From the NCBI RefSeq assembly GCF_023954305.1, contig NZ_JAMLIG010000007.1, positions 1-44,308 on the forward strand: 44,308 nucleotides of DNA, given 5' to 3'. Shown here one piece after another: positions 1 through 9,415 of the stretch; position 1 is the stretch's first letter, and every line of letters starts with the position of its first letter. Position numbers and translations under genes: made by a program. The notes under the pieces were generated by a model. It saw only the letters and a program-made list of their open reading frames with translations. It did no database searches and had not been told where the DNA came from. The stretch comes from Mesorhizobium sp. GTDB lineage: Bacteria; Pseudomonadota; Alphaproteobacteria; Rhizobiales; Rhizobiaceae.

Positions 1-773
1 TCGGCAGCGTCGCCCATGCGCTTGGCTCCGAGGTCGGCGAGGACACGCCGATCGTCTCCGGAGAGTTGCCGATCGACGGACATCGGTTCGAGGGCCTGCT
101 TCCTCCGGTGGTGTCCGCACCGGCCTTCACCATACGCCGGCGAGCGTCACGCCTGATCCCGCTCGACGATTATGTCCGGCAGGCCATCATGAGCCCCGCC
201 CAGGCGGCGGCTATCCGCAATGCCGTCACATCCCGCCTCAACATCGTGGTGTCGGGCGGCACTGGTTCCGGCAAGACGACCTTGGCGAACGCGATCCTGC
301 AGGAAATCGCAATTGCTTCACCCGAACACCGGCTGGTGATCCTCGAAGACACCGCCGAACTCCAATGCGAGGCTGAGAATGCCGTGGCGCTGCATACGTC
401 CGACAGCACCGACATGGCGCGGCTGCTGAAGTCCACGATGCGCCTGCGGCCGGACCGGATCATCGTGGGCGAGGTCCGCGACGGCGCTGCCCTCACATTG
501 CTCAAGGCGTGGAACACCGGGCATCCGGGCGGGCTGACCACGATCCATTCCAACAGCGCGGAGTCGGCCTTGCGCCGACTCGAGCAACTGACGGCCGAAG
601 TCAGCCAGCAGCCGATGCGCGAGGTGATCGGCGAGGCGGTCGATCTCATCATCTCGATCGAGCGCACGGCGCGGGGACGGATCGTGCGCGACGTCATCCA
701 TGTCGAGCGCTTCGCCAACGGCCAATACGAATTCGAATCCTGCACGGGGGAGGGGGAACGCGATGTCGCATAG
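1..773 (+). CDS. trbB: TrbB, T4SS ATPase (C-terminal part; gene continues from window end)
   Basis: VirB11/PulE-family hexameric ATPase that powers assembly of the conjugative type IV secretion channel at the inner membrane. The sequence shows a Walker A motif (GGTGSGKTT), an acidic Walker B-like stretch (LVILEDTAEL), and a His-box-type segment (GHPGGLTTIHSNS). The frame is open from base 3 and joins seamlessly to the N-terminal coding piece at 44113-44308: the codon split across the ends is ATC. The joined protein is 322 aa, the usual TrbB length. It overlaps trbC by 11 bases and is the first recognisable gene of the trb operon. In Ti plasmids traI (AHL synthase) precedes it; here that gene is absent. 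Confidence 0.96.
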   Translation, partial: GSVAHALGSEVGEDTPIVSGELPIDGHRFEGLLPPVVSAPAFTIRRRASRLIPLDDYVRQAIMSPAQAAAIRNAVTSRLNIVVSGGTGSGKTTLANAILQEIAIASPEHRLVILEDTAELQCEAENAVALHTSDSTDMARLLKSTMRLRPDRIIVGEVRDGAALTLLKAWNTGHPGGLTTIHSNSAESALRRLEQLTAEVSQQPMREVIGEAVDLIISIERTARGRIVRDVIHVERFANGQYEFESCTGEGERDVA

Positions 774-1143
774 ATGGGTCAGGGTCGCAGCACTGTCCGC
801 TTTTGTCGTCGCGCTATCGACGGCTCAGCCCGCACTGGCCGGCGGCGGAGGCGGTCTGCCGTGGGAAGGGCCGCTGCAGCAAATCCAGCAATCGATCACC
901 GGCCCGGTCGCCGGCTTCATCGCATTGGCGGCTGTCGCGGTCGCCGGCGGCATGCTGATCTTCGGCGGCGAGCTGAACGATTTCGCGCGACGGCTGATGT
1001 ATGTCGTGCTCGTCGCCGGCATTCTGCTTGGCGCTACACAGATCGTCGGCCTGTTCGGTGCTTCAGGCGCATCGATCGGCATAGCCGAACTCCATCCATC
1101 TGGCCTGGCGCTCGGGGCGGGGGAGGGGAGGGCGCATGGCTGA
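763..1143 (+). CDS. trbC: TrbC, conjugative pilin precursor
   Basis: Major pilin subunit of the trb mating system (VirB2/TrbC family), 126 aa. I chose the ATG at 763 (protein begins MSHRWVRV) because a purine-rich run (gggggagggggaacg) precedes it and it overlaps the trbB stop, as is usual in these operons; an upstream in-frame start at 700 would add 21 non-conserved residues. There is a hydrophobic signal segment ending ALA, then a Gly-rich patch, then two hydrophobic membrane segments, the normal pilin layout. In this family the precursor is cleaved and, in RP4, cyclised by TraF; a traF gene is present at 15544-16074. Confidence 0.93.
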   Translation: MSHRWVRVAALSAFVVALSTAQPALAGGGGGLPWEGPLQQIQQSITGPVAGFIALAAVAVAGGMLIFGGELNDFARRLMYVVLVAGILLGATQIVGLFGASGASIGIAELHPSGLALGAGEGRAHG

Positions 1144-1435
1144 GCCCTCGACGCCGCTCGCGCATTCCATGATCCATCGAGCGCTGTCGCGTCCGAACCT
1201 GCTGATGGGCGCCGATCGCGAGCTCGTGCTCCTGACAGGCCTGGCCGCTGTCATTCTCGTCTTCGTCGTGCTGACCTGGTTCTCGGCTTTGTTCGGCATT
1301 GCGATCTGGATTGGCGTCGTGGCGGCGCTGCGGATGATGGCCAAGGCCGATCCGATGATGCGCAGGGTATATATCCGTCACATCGCCTATCGGCCGGTCT
1401 ATCGCGCGACGTCAACACCCTGGCGGAAAGCGTAA
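1136..1435 (+). CDS. trbD: TrbD, VirB3-like inner-membrane protein
   Basis: Small (99 aa) VirB3-family subunit of the mating channel. The ATG overlaps the end of trbC by 8 bases. Two adjacent hydrophobic helices around residues 30-65 (LVLLTGLAAVIL, FGIAIWIGVVAAL) and a short basic C-terminal tail are visible, which fits VirB3/TrbD proteins that anchor the VirB4-type ATPase. Five bases separate it from trbE, so the two are almost certainly translated from one transcript. Confidence 0.92.
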   Translation: MAEPSTPLAHSMIHRALSRPNLLMGADRELVLLTGLAAVILVFVVLTWFSALFGIAIWIGVVAALRMMAKADPMMRRVYIRHIAYRPVYRATSTPWRKA

Positions 1436-1440
1436 GGTCG

Positions 1441-3885
1441 ATGGTTGCGCTGCGAGCCTTTCGACATTCCGGGCCGTCCTTCTCCGACCTACTTCCCTAT
1501 GCCGGCCTGGTCGACAATGGCATCATGCTTCTGAAGGACGGGAGCCTGATGGCCGGCTGGTATTGTGCCGGCCCCGACAGCGAAAGCTCGACCAATCTCG
1601 AACGCAACGAGGTCGTGCGGCAGATCAATTCGATCTTCGCACGGCTCGGCTCCGGCTGGATGATTCAGGTCGAGGCGGTGCGAATTCCAAGCACCGGCTA
1701 TGCGGCCGAAGAGGACTGCCACTTTCCCGATCCGGTCACGCGCGCGATCGACAATGAGCGCAGGGATCATTTCGAGCGGGAGAGAGGGCATTACGAGAGC
1801 GAGCACGCGCTGATCCTGACTTATCGGCCGCCGGAGCGGCGCAGGGCGGGTCTCGTCCGCTACATCTATTCCGACGACGAAAGCCGCGGCGCCGACTATG
1901 CCGACACGGTGCTGGAGAGTTTCAGGAACTCGATCCGCGAGATCGAGCAATATCTCGGCAATGTGCTGTCGATCCGGCGCATGGTCACGCGCGAGGCAGA
2001 AAGCGAGAACGGCTATCGCCTGGCACGCTATGACGAACTCTTCCAATTCGTGCGGTTCTGCATTGGCGGCGAGAACCATCCGGTCAGATTGCCGGACATA
2101 CCGATGTATCTCGACTGGCTGGCCACCGCCGAATATCAGCATGGCCTCTCGCCGATGATCGACGGCCGCTATCTGGCCGTCGTCGCCATCGACGGATTTC
2201 CGGCCGAAAGCTGGCCGGGGATTCTCGGTTCGCTCGACCTGATGCCGCTCACCTATCGCTGGTCGAGCCGCTTCATCTTCCTCGACGAGCAGGAAGCGCG
2301 CCAGAAGCTCGAACGCACGCGCAAGAAATGGCAGCAGAAGGTCCGGCCCTTCTTCGACCAGCTGTTCCAGACCCAAAGCCGCTCGCTCGACCAGGACGCG
2401 ATGGCCATGGTCGCCGAGACGGAAGATGCGATCGCGCAGGCTGCCTCGCAACTCGTGGCCTATGGCTATTATACGCCGGTCCTGATCCTGTTCGATGAGG
2501 ATCATGTACGCCTCCAGGACAAGGCCGAGTCCGTCCGTCGACTGATCCAGGCTGAAGGGTTCGGCGCCCGCGTCGAGACGCTCAATGCGACCGAGGCCTA
2601 TCTCGGCTCGCTGCCCGGCAACTGGTACGCCAATGTCCGCGAGCCGCTGATCAACACGCGCAATCTCGCCGACCTCGTGCCGCTCAATTCCGTCTGGTCG
2701 GGAATTGCCGCCGCACCGTGCCCGTTCTACAAGCCGGCGTCGCCACCCCTGATGCAGGTCGCGTCGGGTTCGACGCCATTCCGCTTCAACCTGCATGTCG
2801 ACGATGTCGGCCACACGCTGGTGTTCGGCCCGACAGGCTCCGGCAAGTCGACCCTGTTGTCGCTGATCGCCGCCCAGTTCCGGCGTTATGCCGGCGCGCA
2901 GCTCTTCGCCTTCGACAAGGGCAATTCCATGTTGCCGCTGACGCTTGCTGCCGGCGGCGATCATTATGACATTGCGGGCGAGGGGGCTGCCCTTTCCTTC
3001 TGCCCGCTTGCCGATCTGGAATCCGAAGGCGACCGCGCATGGGCGAGCGAATGGATCGAGACGTTGGTCGCCATGCAGGGCGTACAGATCACGCCCGAGC
3101 ATCGCAACGCCATTTCCCGGCAGATCGGGCTGCTTGTCCAGTCGAAAGGACGATCGCTCTCTGACTTCGTTTCCGGTGTCCAGCACCGTGAGATCAAGAC
3201 GGCGCTGCACCACTATACGGTCGACGGTCCCATGGGGCAGTTGCTCGACGCCGAGGAGGACGGCCTGTCGCTCGGATCATTCCAGACCTTCGAGATCGAG
3301 CAGCTCATGAATATGGGCGAGCGCAATCTGGTGCCGGTTCTTCTCTATCTCTTCCGCAGGATCGAGAAACGGCTGACTGGAGCCCCCAGTCTCATCATTC
3401 TCGACGAGGCCTGGCTGATGCTCGGCCATCCGACCTTCCGCGACAAGATCCGCGAATGGCTCAAGGTCTTGCGCAAGGCGAACTGCGCCGTGGTGTTGGC
3501 CACCCAGTCGATCTCCGATGCGGAACGCTCCGGCATCATCGACGTGCTGAAGGAATCCTGCCCGACCAAGGTCTGCCTGCCGAACGGAGCGGCGCGAGAG
3601 CCGGGCACGCGCGAATTCTACGAACGGATTGGCTTCAACGAGCGCCAGATCGAGATCGTCGCGACCGCCACGCCCAAGCGCGAATATTACGTCTCGAGCC
3701 CGGAGGGCAGGCGGCTGTTCGACATGGCGCTCGGGCCGGTCGCGCTCGCCTTTGTCGGCGCGGCCGGCAAGGAGGACCTCAAGCGCATCCGCACACTCGT
3801 CGAGCAGTTCGGGCCTGACTGGCCCGTCCAATGGCTTACGGAAAGGGGGATCGGCAATGCAACCGAGATTTTCAGGCAGGTTTAG
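1441..3885 (+). CDS. trbE: TrbE, VirB4-family conjugation ATPase
   Basis: Large (814 aa) VirB4/CagE-type ATPase that energises pilus biogenesis and substrate transfer at the cytoplasmic face of the channel. The N-terminal CagE/TrbE domain is followed by the motor domain with Walker A (FGPTGSGKSTLL, about residue 462) and Walker B (LIILDEAWLML, about residue 650); the ATQS motif follows. Length and gene order (trbD-E-J) match Ti/rhizobial trb operons. The last 29 bases overlap the start of trbJ. Confidence 0.96.
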   Translation: MVALRAFRHSGPSFSDLLPYAGLVDNGIMLLKDGSLMAGWYCAGPDSESSTNLERNEVVRQINSIFARLGSGWMIQVEAVRIPSTGYAAEEDCHFPDPVTRAIDNERRDHFERERGHYESEHALILTYRPPERRRAGLVRYIYSDDESRGADYADTVLESFRNSIREIEQYLGNVLSIRRMVTREAESENGYRLARYDELFQFVRFCIGGENHPVRLPDIPMYLDWLATAEYQHGLSPMIDGRYLAVVAIDGFPAESWPGILGSLDLMPLTYRWSSRFIFLDEQEARQKLERTRKKWQQKVRPFFDQLFQTQSRSLDQDAMAMVAETEDAIAQAASQLVAYGYYTPVLILFDEDHVRLQDKAESVRRLIQAEGFGARVETLNATEAYLGSLPGNWYANVREPLINTRNLADLVPLNSVWSGIAAAPCPFYKPASPPLMQVASGSTPFRFNLHVDDVGHTLVFGPTGSGKSTLLSLIAAQFRRYAGAQLFAFDKGNSMLPLTLAAGGDHYDIAGEGAALSFCPLADLESEGDRAWASEWIETLVAMQGVQITPEHRNAISRQIGLLVQSKGRSLSDFVSGVQHREIKTALHHYTVDGPMGQLLDAEEDGLSLGSFQTFEIEQLMNMGERNLVPVLLYLFRRIEKRLTGAPSLIILDEAWLMLGHPTFRDKIREWLKVLRKANCAVVLATQSISDAERSGIIDVLKESCPTKVCLPNGAAREPGTREFYERIGFNERQIEIVATATPKREYYVSSPEGRRLFDMALGPVALAFVGAAGKEDLKRIRTLVEQFGPDWPVQWLTERGIGNATEIFRQV

Positions 3886-4657
3886 GATCGTTGCAGCCCT
3901 GGCTGTGGCTAGCGGCATGCTTGCGCCGGCGCAACTCCACGCCGGAGCGGTGACCGGCCAGGCGACGGAGTGGACGCAGCTTCTGAACAATAGCGAGCTG
4001 ATCGCGCTGACCGGCCAGTCCGCGGAGCAGATCAAGAACCAGGTCACGCAGATCACGCAGCTGGCCGAGCAGATCCAGAACCAGCTCAACATCTACCAGA
4101 ACATGCTGCAGAACACGGCGCAGCTGCCGTCGCGCATCTGGGGCCAGGTGGAGAACGATCTCAACCAGCTGCGCAATCTGGTGGGCGAAGGGCAGGGGAT
4201 CGCCTTCTCGATGGGCAATCTCGACGACGTCCTCAAATCCCGCTTCCAGAGCTTTGCCGACTTCAAGACCGGCCTTGCCGGCGGTGAAACCTTCTCCTCC
4301 AGCTATCAGCAGTGGTCGGACACCAATCGCGATACGATCGGTGCCACGCTACGCGCGGCGGGCCTGACCGCCGAGCAGTTCGGCAGCGAAGAAGCGACGA
4401 TGGCGCAATTGCGCTCCGCATCCGAAAGCGCCGACGGGCAGATGAAGGCGCTGCAGATCGGCCACGAGATCGCCACCCAACAGGTCGCACAGGCGCAGAA
4501 GCTGCGTGGTCTGGTCTCGCAGCAGGTGACGATGCTCGGCACCTGGTTGCAATCCGAGCAGGCGGCAAAGGATCTCGCCCAGACGAGGCGCGAAGAGTTC
4601 TTCAATTCCACCGCGCCATCCACCTCCGGCGGCCAGACGATGGAGCCGCGCTGGTGA
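3857..4657 (+). CDS. trbJ: TrbJ, VirB5-like secreted channel/pilus component
   Basis: P-type conjugative transfer protein TrbJ, 266 aa. I chose the ATG at 3857 (MQPRFSGR): a GAAAGGGGGA ribosome site lies just upstream, and the start places an N-terminal signal peptide with an Ala-rich core ending near QLHAG. The mature part is rich in Gln/Asn and heptad-like (repeated QITQLAEQIQNQ-type stretches), consistent with the coiled-coil VirB5/TrbJ fold. The open frame upstream of 3857 is the other frame of trbE and not part of the gene. It overlaps trbE before it and trbK after it. Confidence 0.93.
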   Translation: MQPRFSGRFRIVAALAVASGMLAPAQLHAGAVTGQATEWTQLLNNSELIALTGQSAEQIKNQVTQITQLAEQIQNQLNIYQNMLQNTAQLPSRIWGQVENDLNQLRNLVGEGQGIAFSMGNLDDVLKSRFQSFADFKTGLAGGETFSSSYQQWSDTNRDTIGATLRAAGLTAEQFGSEEATMAQLRSASESADGQMKALQIGHEIATQQVAQAQKLRGLVSQQVTMLGTWLQSEQAAKDLAQTRREEFFNSTAPSTSGGQTMEPRW

Positions 4658-4821
4658 CCCGGATCGTCTTCGCCATCGTCCCACTTGCTGTCATCGCCAT
4701 CGGCATCATTGTCGTGGTCCAGTTCAACGGGGCATCGTCCGAAACCTCAGGCGCCGTCGAACCCACTCCGCCAAACTACGACACGAGGGGCGGCCAGGAA
4801 ATGCGGCCGCGCTGGGACTGA
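4654..4821 (+). CDS. trbK: TrbK-like small lipoprotein/entry-exclusion candidate
   Basis: Short gene (55 aa) starting at a GTG that overlaps the trbJ stop and ending 3 bases before trbL. It has one strong N-terminal hydrophobic helix (IVPLAVIAIGIIVVVQF) and a short polar tail containing PPNYDTRGG. Position between trbJ and trbL is that of trbK in Ti-like plasmids, where it is implicated in entry exclusion. The assignment rests on position and topology; no Cys lipobox is visible, so it resembles the alternative TrbK class rather than RP4 TrbK. Confidence 0.75.
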   Translation: MTRIVFAIVPLAVIAIGIIVVVQFNGASSETSGAVEPTPPNYDTRGGQEMRPRWD

Positions 4822-4824
4822 ACG

Positions 4825-6003
4825 ATGGCGCGGTGGCTGAACAAGACATTCGGGGGAAGATTAGCGGCGGCGTTGTTTGCACTGCTTGTTCTCATCGTCC
4901 CTTCATTCGCTCAGGACGGTGGTCTTTTGACCAATCTGGAAAACGAGATCGCAACGGCCGCCCGGGGTTGGCAAACGACCGTCATGCAGGCTGCCCGCTC
5001 GCTGTTCTGGATCCTGGCCGGCATCGAGGTCGGCATCGCCGCCGTCTGGCTGGCGCTGGCCGCGGCCTCGCTCGATACCTGGTTCGCCGAACTCGTCCGC
5101 AGGATCCTCTTCATCGGCCTCTTCGTCTTCATTCTCGAGCAAGGGCCGGACTTTGCACGCGCCATCGTCGACAGCCTCTTCGATATCGGAGCAGGCGGCG
5201 GTTCGGCATCTCCCGCCAACGTCTTCAATGCGGGGCTGAAGGTTGCCTCGACCATGTCCGAGAAAGCGAAGTTCGGCCTTTGGGAAGACAATGCGCTGGC
5301 GATCGCCGCGGTGTTCGCCATGATCGTTGTCGTCATCTGCTTCTCGCTCGTCGCTGCGATCTTCATCTCGGTCATGGTCGAGATGTATGTCGGCCTGCTT
5401 GCCGGCATGATCATGCTCGGCCTTGGCGGCTCAAGCTTCACCAAGGACTTTGCCGTCCGCTATCTGGTCTATGCCTTCTCGGTCGGCATGAAGCTGCTGG
5501 CGCTCGTCATGATCGCCCGCATCGGCTCCGAGGTCCTCATCAATCTCGCCAACGGCCCGGCCGGGTCCGACGAGTTCCTGTCGACGCTGGCGATCGGCGG
5601 CATCTCCGTCGTCGTCTTCATCATCTCGATCTATGTGCCCAACATCCTCCAGGGCGTGGTGCAGGGTGTCTCCGTCACCGGCGGCATGGAGGCGATAAGG
5701 CATGGCGGGCAGGCAGCGAGCTTCGCGGCCGGCTCTGCGGCTCTTGCCTGGGGCGGCGCACGGGCAGGGGCCTCGGCCTACTCCGACGCCCGGGCATCCG
5801 GCTCGTCCTTTGGTGCCGCGGCCCTCAAAGGCATGGCCGAGGGCGTCGGCGCTGCGGGGGGTTCGCTAACCACTGCCGCGAAGGACAAGGCGATCGGAAC
5901 GCCCGGCACCTGGGGCGCGTCCACCATGGGTCTCGCCAACGCCAAGCTCGACCGCGGGCAGGCGTCGAAACCATCCTCATCCCGAACGAAGGGCAAACCA
6001 TGA
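4825..6003 (+). CDS. trbL: TrbL, VirB6-like polytopic membrane channel protein
   Basis: P-type conjugative transfer protein TrbL (392 aa), counterpart of VirB6 in the inner-membrane pore. A signal-like first helix ends around FAQDGG; at least five further hydrophobic segments follow between residues 50 and 290, with a soluble Ala/Gly/Ser-rich tail carrying low-complexity stretches. It begins three bases after trbK and is followed by trbF. A 12-codon open stretch lies between trbL and trbF, out of frame with both; I treat it as incidental. Confidence 0.93.
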   Translation: MARWLNKTFGGRLAAALFALLVLIVPSFAQDGGLLTNLENEIATAARGWQTTVMQAARSLFWILAGIEVGIAAVWLALAAASLDTWFAELVRRILFIGLFVFILEQGPDFARAIVDSLFDIGAGGGSASPANVFNAGLKVASTMSEKAKFGLWEDNALAIAAVFAMIVVVICFSLVAAIFISVMVEMYVGLLAGMIMLGLGGSSFTKDFAVRYLVYAFSVGMKLLALVMIARIGSEVLINLANGPAGSDEFLSTLAIGGISVVVFIISIYVPNILQGVVQGVSVTGGMEAIRHGGQAASFAAGSAALAWGGARAGASAYSDARASGSSFGAAALKGMAEGVGAAGGSLTTAAKDKAIGTPGTWGASTMGLANAKLDRGQASKPSSSRTKGKP

Positions 6004-6024
6004 CGTCGAAGTGGAGGGGGCGCT

Positions 6025-6687
6025 ATGGCGAGGAATAAGGCTCCGGACAATCCATATCTGGCCGCACGGCATGAGTGGAACGAGCGCTACGGCTCGGCGA
6101 TCCACGCGGCACGATCCTGGAAGATCGTCGGCGTGACCGGCATGCTGATGGCGGTGATCGGCTTCGGCTATGCCCTTTACCTGAGTACTCAAGTGAAGCT
6201 CGTTCCCTATATCGTCGAGGTCGACCGGCTGGGCACCGCGGTCCAGGCCGGCTTCCCACAGCAGATCGAATATGCCGATCCCCGCGTCGTTCGTGCGACG
6301 CTCGGATCCTTCATCGCCAGCTTCCGGTCGGTGACACCCGATACCGTGGTGCAGAAGCAATATATCGACCGCACCTACGCACTGCTGCGCACCGCCGATC
6401 CGGCGACCGAGAAGATCAACAACTGGTTCCGCGGCAATTCTCCTTTCGATCGTGCGCGCACCATGACCGTGTCGATCGAGGCAACCAGCATCGTGCCCTT
6501 GTCGAACCAGACGTACCAGGTCGACTGGACCGAGTATGAGCGCGACCGGCAGGGCAAGGAGCTGGCAACACGCCGCTTCCGGGGGATCGCCACGGTGACG
6601 CTGACACCGCCGCAGGATGAATCCGTCATCCGTCTCAATCCGATCGGCCTTTACCTGACGGATTTCGACTGGACGGCGCAGTTGTGA
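6025..6687 (+). CDS. trbF: TrbF, VirB8-like assembly factor
   Basis: VirB8-family bitopic inner-membrane protein (220 aa) that nucleates the channel. A cytoplasmic N-terminus (NPYLAARHEWNERYG, typical of TrbF) precedes one transmembrane helix at about residues 35-55, then the periplasmic NTF2-like domain with YVVEVDRLG-type and VDWTEYERD motifs. A GGAGGGGG ribosome site sits immediately upstream. Its stop overlaps the alternative upstream GTG of trbG. Confidence 0.94.
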   Translation: MARNKAPDNPYLAARHEWNERYGSAIHAARSWKIVGVTGMLMAVIGFGYALYLSTQVKLVPYIVEVDRLGTAVQAGFPQQIEYADPRVVRATLGSFIASFRSVTPDTVVQKQYIDRTYALLRTADPATEKINNWFRGNSPFDRARTMTVSIEATSIVPLSNQTYQVDWTEYERDRQGKELATRRFRGIATVTLTPPQDESVIRLNPIGLYLTDFDWTAQL

Positions 6688-6707
6688 GTACCGGGGGAAG
6701 TGAAAGA

Positions 6708-7538
6708 ATGAACAACAGACGAGCCTGCGGGCTTAAGATCGCCTTGATGGCGCCGCTGCTGATCGCAGCTTGCTCCAGCGCCGCGGCAGGGCAGGGGCTG
6801 TCCACCAACGAAACGCGGGGCACCAGTCTCTCCACGCAATGGCAGCAAAGTGCCGGCGTCGTCACGCGCGGGCCGGATGGCAAGGTCGTGTTCCTGTTCG
6901 GCCAGGTGCAACCGTCGATCGTCTGCTCGCCGCTTCAGGTCTGCGACATTGAGCTCCAGCCCGGCGAGATCGTCCGCGATGTCCTTCTCGGCGACACGGT
7001 GCGCTGGAAAGTCGAACCGGCGACGTCCGGTGCGCCGGGTGGGCAGGCCGTACACCTGATCGTCAAGCCGGCCGAGCCGGGCCTTTTGACCTCGATGGTG
7101 GTCACGACTTCACGCCGCACCTACCATATCCAGCTCAAATCCCATCACAGCCAGTATATGGCGCGCGTCGGATTCGACTATCCGGAAGACGTCAACGCAC
7201 GTCTTTCCGAGATCAATGCACGGATGGAGGCGAGCATCGTTCCCGGCGCCGGCGTGCCGGCCGACCAGCTGAATTTCAATTTCTCGGCGTCCGGAAGCGC
7301 GCGCTGGAAGCCGACGCGGATCTATTCCGACGGCACGAAGACATACATCCAGTTCCCGCGCTCATTGTCCGGGCAGGATGCGCCGGTGCTCTTCGTCGTC
7401 TCCGGCCGCGAGAACCGCATCGTCAACTACCGTCTCAACGGCACGATGATGGTTGTCGACTATCACATCGATCACGCCATTCTGGTCTCCGGCGTCGGCC
7501 GCAGCCAGGAGAAGATAGTCATCCGGCGGAGGGGCTGA
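6708..7538 (+). CDS. trbG: TrbG, VirB9-like outer-membrane core component
   Basis: VirB9/TrbG-family protein (276 aa) of the outer-membrane core complex. I prefer the ATG at 6708 (MNNRRACG), which follows CGGGGGAAG, over the GTG at 6684. The signal sequence ends in LIAACSS, a plausible lipobox. The C-terminal beta-rich domain carries the typical IYSDGTKTYIQFP and YHIDHAILVSGVG segments. It lies 2 bases before trbH in the operon. Confidence 0.94.
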   Translation: MNNRRACGLKIALMAPLLIAACSSAAAGQGLSTNETRGTSLSTQWQQSAGVVTRGPDGKVVFLFGQVQPSIVCSPLQVCDIELQPGEIVRDVLLGDTVRWKVEPATSGAPGGQAVHLIVKPAEPGLLTSMVVTTSRRTYHIQLKSHHSQYMARVGFDYPEDVNARLSEINARMEASIVPGAGVPADQLNFNFSASGSARWKPTRIYSDGTKTYIQFPRSLSGQDAPVLFVVSGRENRIVNYRLNGTMMVVDYHIDHAILVSGVGRSQEKIVIRRRG

Positions 7539-7540
7539 CC

Positions 7541-8002
7541 ATGTCGATCGTCTCAACCCGCCGGAACATCCTCGACCTGCTGCTCTGCGGTATAGCGCTT
7601 GCCGGGTGCCAGACGCTCGGTGGATCGGGCTTGATTGCCAGCTCCGCCTATAGCGGTCTTGCTCCGGAAGCTGCGAACGCAATTGCCGACGACATGGTTG
7701 GGCGCTTCGCCGAGCATGTCGGGCCGGGTAGCAATACGATCCAGCTGAAGGCGGACGGCTCGGTCTTTGGCCAGAGCCTTGAGACCTCTCTCAAGGGATG
7801 GGGGTACGCCGTGGCGACGAACCAGAAGGCCGAGGGCGGCAATCTCGTCCCGCTCGCCTATGTCGTCGACACATTCGAGAACAATGTGCTGGCCCGCCTG
7901 TCGACCAACTCGCTCACATTGACACGCGTCTACACGGTGACAACGACCGGCGCTGCGCCGGCGAGCCCGCTTTCCGTCATGACGACAGGGCAGGGGGGCT
8001 GA
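7541..8002 (+). CDS. trbH: TrbH, conjugal transfer lipoprotein
   Basis: Small (153 aa) putative lipoprotein: the N-terminal hydrophobic stretch ends in the lipobox LAGC (Cys at about residue 23). Length, lipobox and position between trbG and trbI match TrbH of Ti/RP4-type systems, where it has the VirB7-like role of anchoring the outer core. No further domain is recognisable; the mature half contains a conserved-looking ADGSVFGQSLETSLKGWGYAV segment (split here only for reference). Function is inferred from position. Confidence 0.88.
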   Translation: MSIVSTRRNILDLLLCGIALAGCQTLGGSGLIASSAYSGLAPEAANAIADDMVGRFAEHVGPGSNTIQLKADGSVFGQSLETSLKGWGYAVATNQKAEGGNLVPLAYVVDTFENNVLARLSTNSLTLTRVYTVTTTGAAPASPLSVMTTGQGG

Positions 8003-8003
8003 G

Positions 8004-9311
8004 GTGAGCGAGACCCTGAAGCTCGGCGGTGACATCCCATCTCGGAAGGCTCCGAACATCCGCCGGCTGAACCGGCTCCCGATCATTGCGGCGATCGTGC
8101 TGGTGGTGCTGTTCTTTGCCGTCATCATCTATGGGCTCACGAACCGCGGCCTGATCTTCGGGGACCGGCAAGGCGGGGATGCCGCGCCCAGCTCCCGGCC
8201 GGCGTCGACCTATGGTGATCAACTCAAGCAGGGTGTTTCGGACGGGATCATTGGCGAGCCTGTCCAGACGCCGTTTCAGCCGACACCCGTTGAAAGGCGT
8301 GCGGGCGAGCAGACGACGCCCGTCGTCGTTCCGACTGAAAACGACCCCGTGCCGGTGCGCGCGAACAACCTGGAGCCGGAAGAGGTCTGGCGTGCACGCA
8401 TCGAGCGCGAGCAGCAGGAACAGATCCTGCGTGAACTCCATCGCCAGCGCATGGCCTCGATCCAGGCCGATGAGGCGGCGTTCAACTCCCCGATCGCGGT
8501 GAGCCTGCAGGAGCACGATGCCGCCTCGAGCTCACAGGCCCAAAACGCAGAAACGACAACGGCGGCTTCCCGGCCGGGAAGCGCAATGGACCTGTACGCC
8601 GCTGCCATTCAGGCCGGCGCGCTCGGACAGAATACCGACCCGAACGGACAGGCAGCGAAGGAGAGCTTCTTCAATCAGGACATCAAGGATCTCGGCTACC
8701 TGCCGAACCAGGTCGTGCCGCAGCAATCCCCCTATGAGCTGAAACGCGGCTCCGTCATTCCAGCAACGCTCGTCACCGGCATCAACTCCGACCTCCCCGG
8801 TCGCATTACCGCGCAGGTCTCGCAGAATGTCTATGACAGCAAGACCGGCCGGCATGTGCTGATCCCGCAGGGCTCGAAACTGCTCGGCCGCTACGACTCC
8901 AAGGTCGTGTTCGGGCAGAGCCGGGTGCTCGTGATCTGGACCGACATCATCTTCCCGAACGGTTCCACGCTACAGATCGGCGGTATGCCCGGTGTGGATG
9001 CCGCCGGCTATGGTGGTTTCAGCGACAAGGTCGACAACCACTATCTGCGTTCGTTCGGCTCGGCCATTTTGGTCGCGCTGATCGGTGCGGGAACCGAAAT
9101 GATGATCCCGCAGGATCGCAACGCCTTTGGTGAATCGAACAGCACTGAGGATGCGGCGCGCCGGAGCTTCGCCGACACCTTCGGCAAGATGGCGGAGCAG
9201 ACGGTTTCGAAGAACCTCAACGTTCAACCGACGCTAGAGATACGGCCCGGCTACCGGTTCAACGTTCTGGTGGAGCAGGATATTATTTTCCCCGGCTCGC
9301 AGCAAGGCTGA
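8004..9311 (+). CDS. trbI: TrbI, VirB10-like core-complex protein
   Basis: VirB10/TrbI-family protein (435 aa) that spans the periplasm and links inner-membrane ATPases to the outer-membrane pore. It starts with GTG one base after the trbH stop, with GGGGGGCTGAG upstream. One transmembrane helix (about residues 30-50) is followed by a Pro/Gln/Glu-rich periplasmic linker and the C-terminal beta-barrel domain with the family segments IPATLVTGINSDLPG, IPQGSKLLGRYDSK and PGYRFNVLVEQDI. It is the last gene of the trb operon; the next genes are on the opposite strand and belong to a resistance insert. Confidence 0.95.
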   Translation: MSETLKLGGDIPSRKAPNIRRLNRLPIIAAIVLVVLFFAVIIYGLTNRGLIFGDRQGGDAAPSSRPASTYGDQLKQGVSDGIIGEPVQTPFQPTPVERRAGEQTTPVVVPTENDPVPVRANNLEPEEVWRARIEREQQEQILRELHRQRMASIQADEAAFNSPIAVSLQEHDAASSSQAQNAETTTAASRPGSAMDLYAAAIQAGALGQNTDPNGQAAKESFFNQDIKDLGYLPNQVVPQQSPYELKRGSVIPATLVTGINSDLPGRITAQVSQNVYDSKTGRHVLIPQGSKLLGRYDSKVVFGQSRVLVIWTDIIFPNGSTLQIGGMPGVDAAGYGGFSDKVDNHYLRSFGSAILVALIGAGTEMMIPQDRNAFGESNSTEDAARRSFADTFGKMAEQTVSKNLNVQPTLEIRPGYRFNVLVEQDIIFPGSQQG

Positions 9312-9415
9312 GCGGTGCGACACTCGCATTCGATATCGATTTCAAGGGCGAGGCAATCACTAGCTCCTAGCTTCCGGCTTCTTCCCGTGAATGGCTGCCT
9401 GCCCTCAATCGAGGA

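Noticed and set aside
3629..3856. 76-codon N-terminal extension of trbJ
   Set aside because: It is the alternative frame of trbE, is low-complexity, and would remove the signal peptide from the N-terminus.
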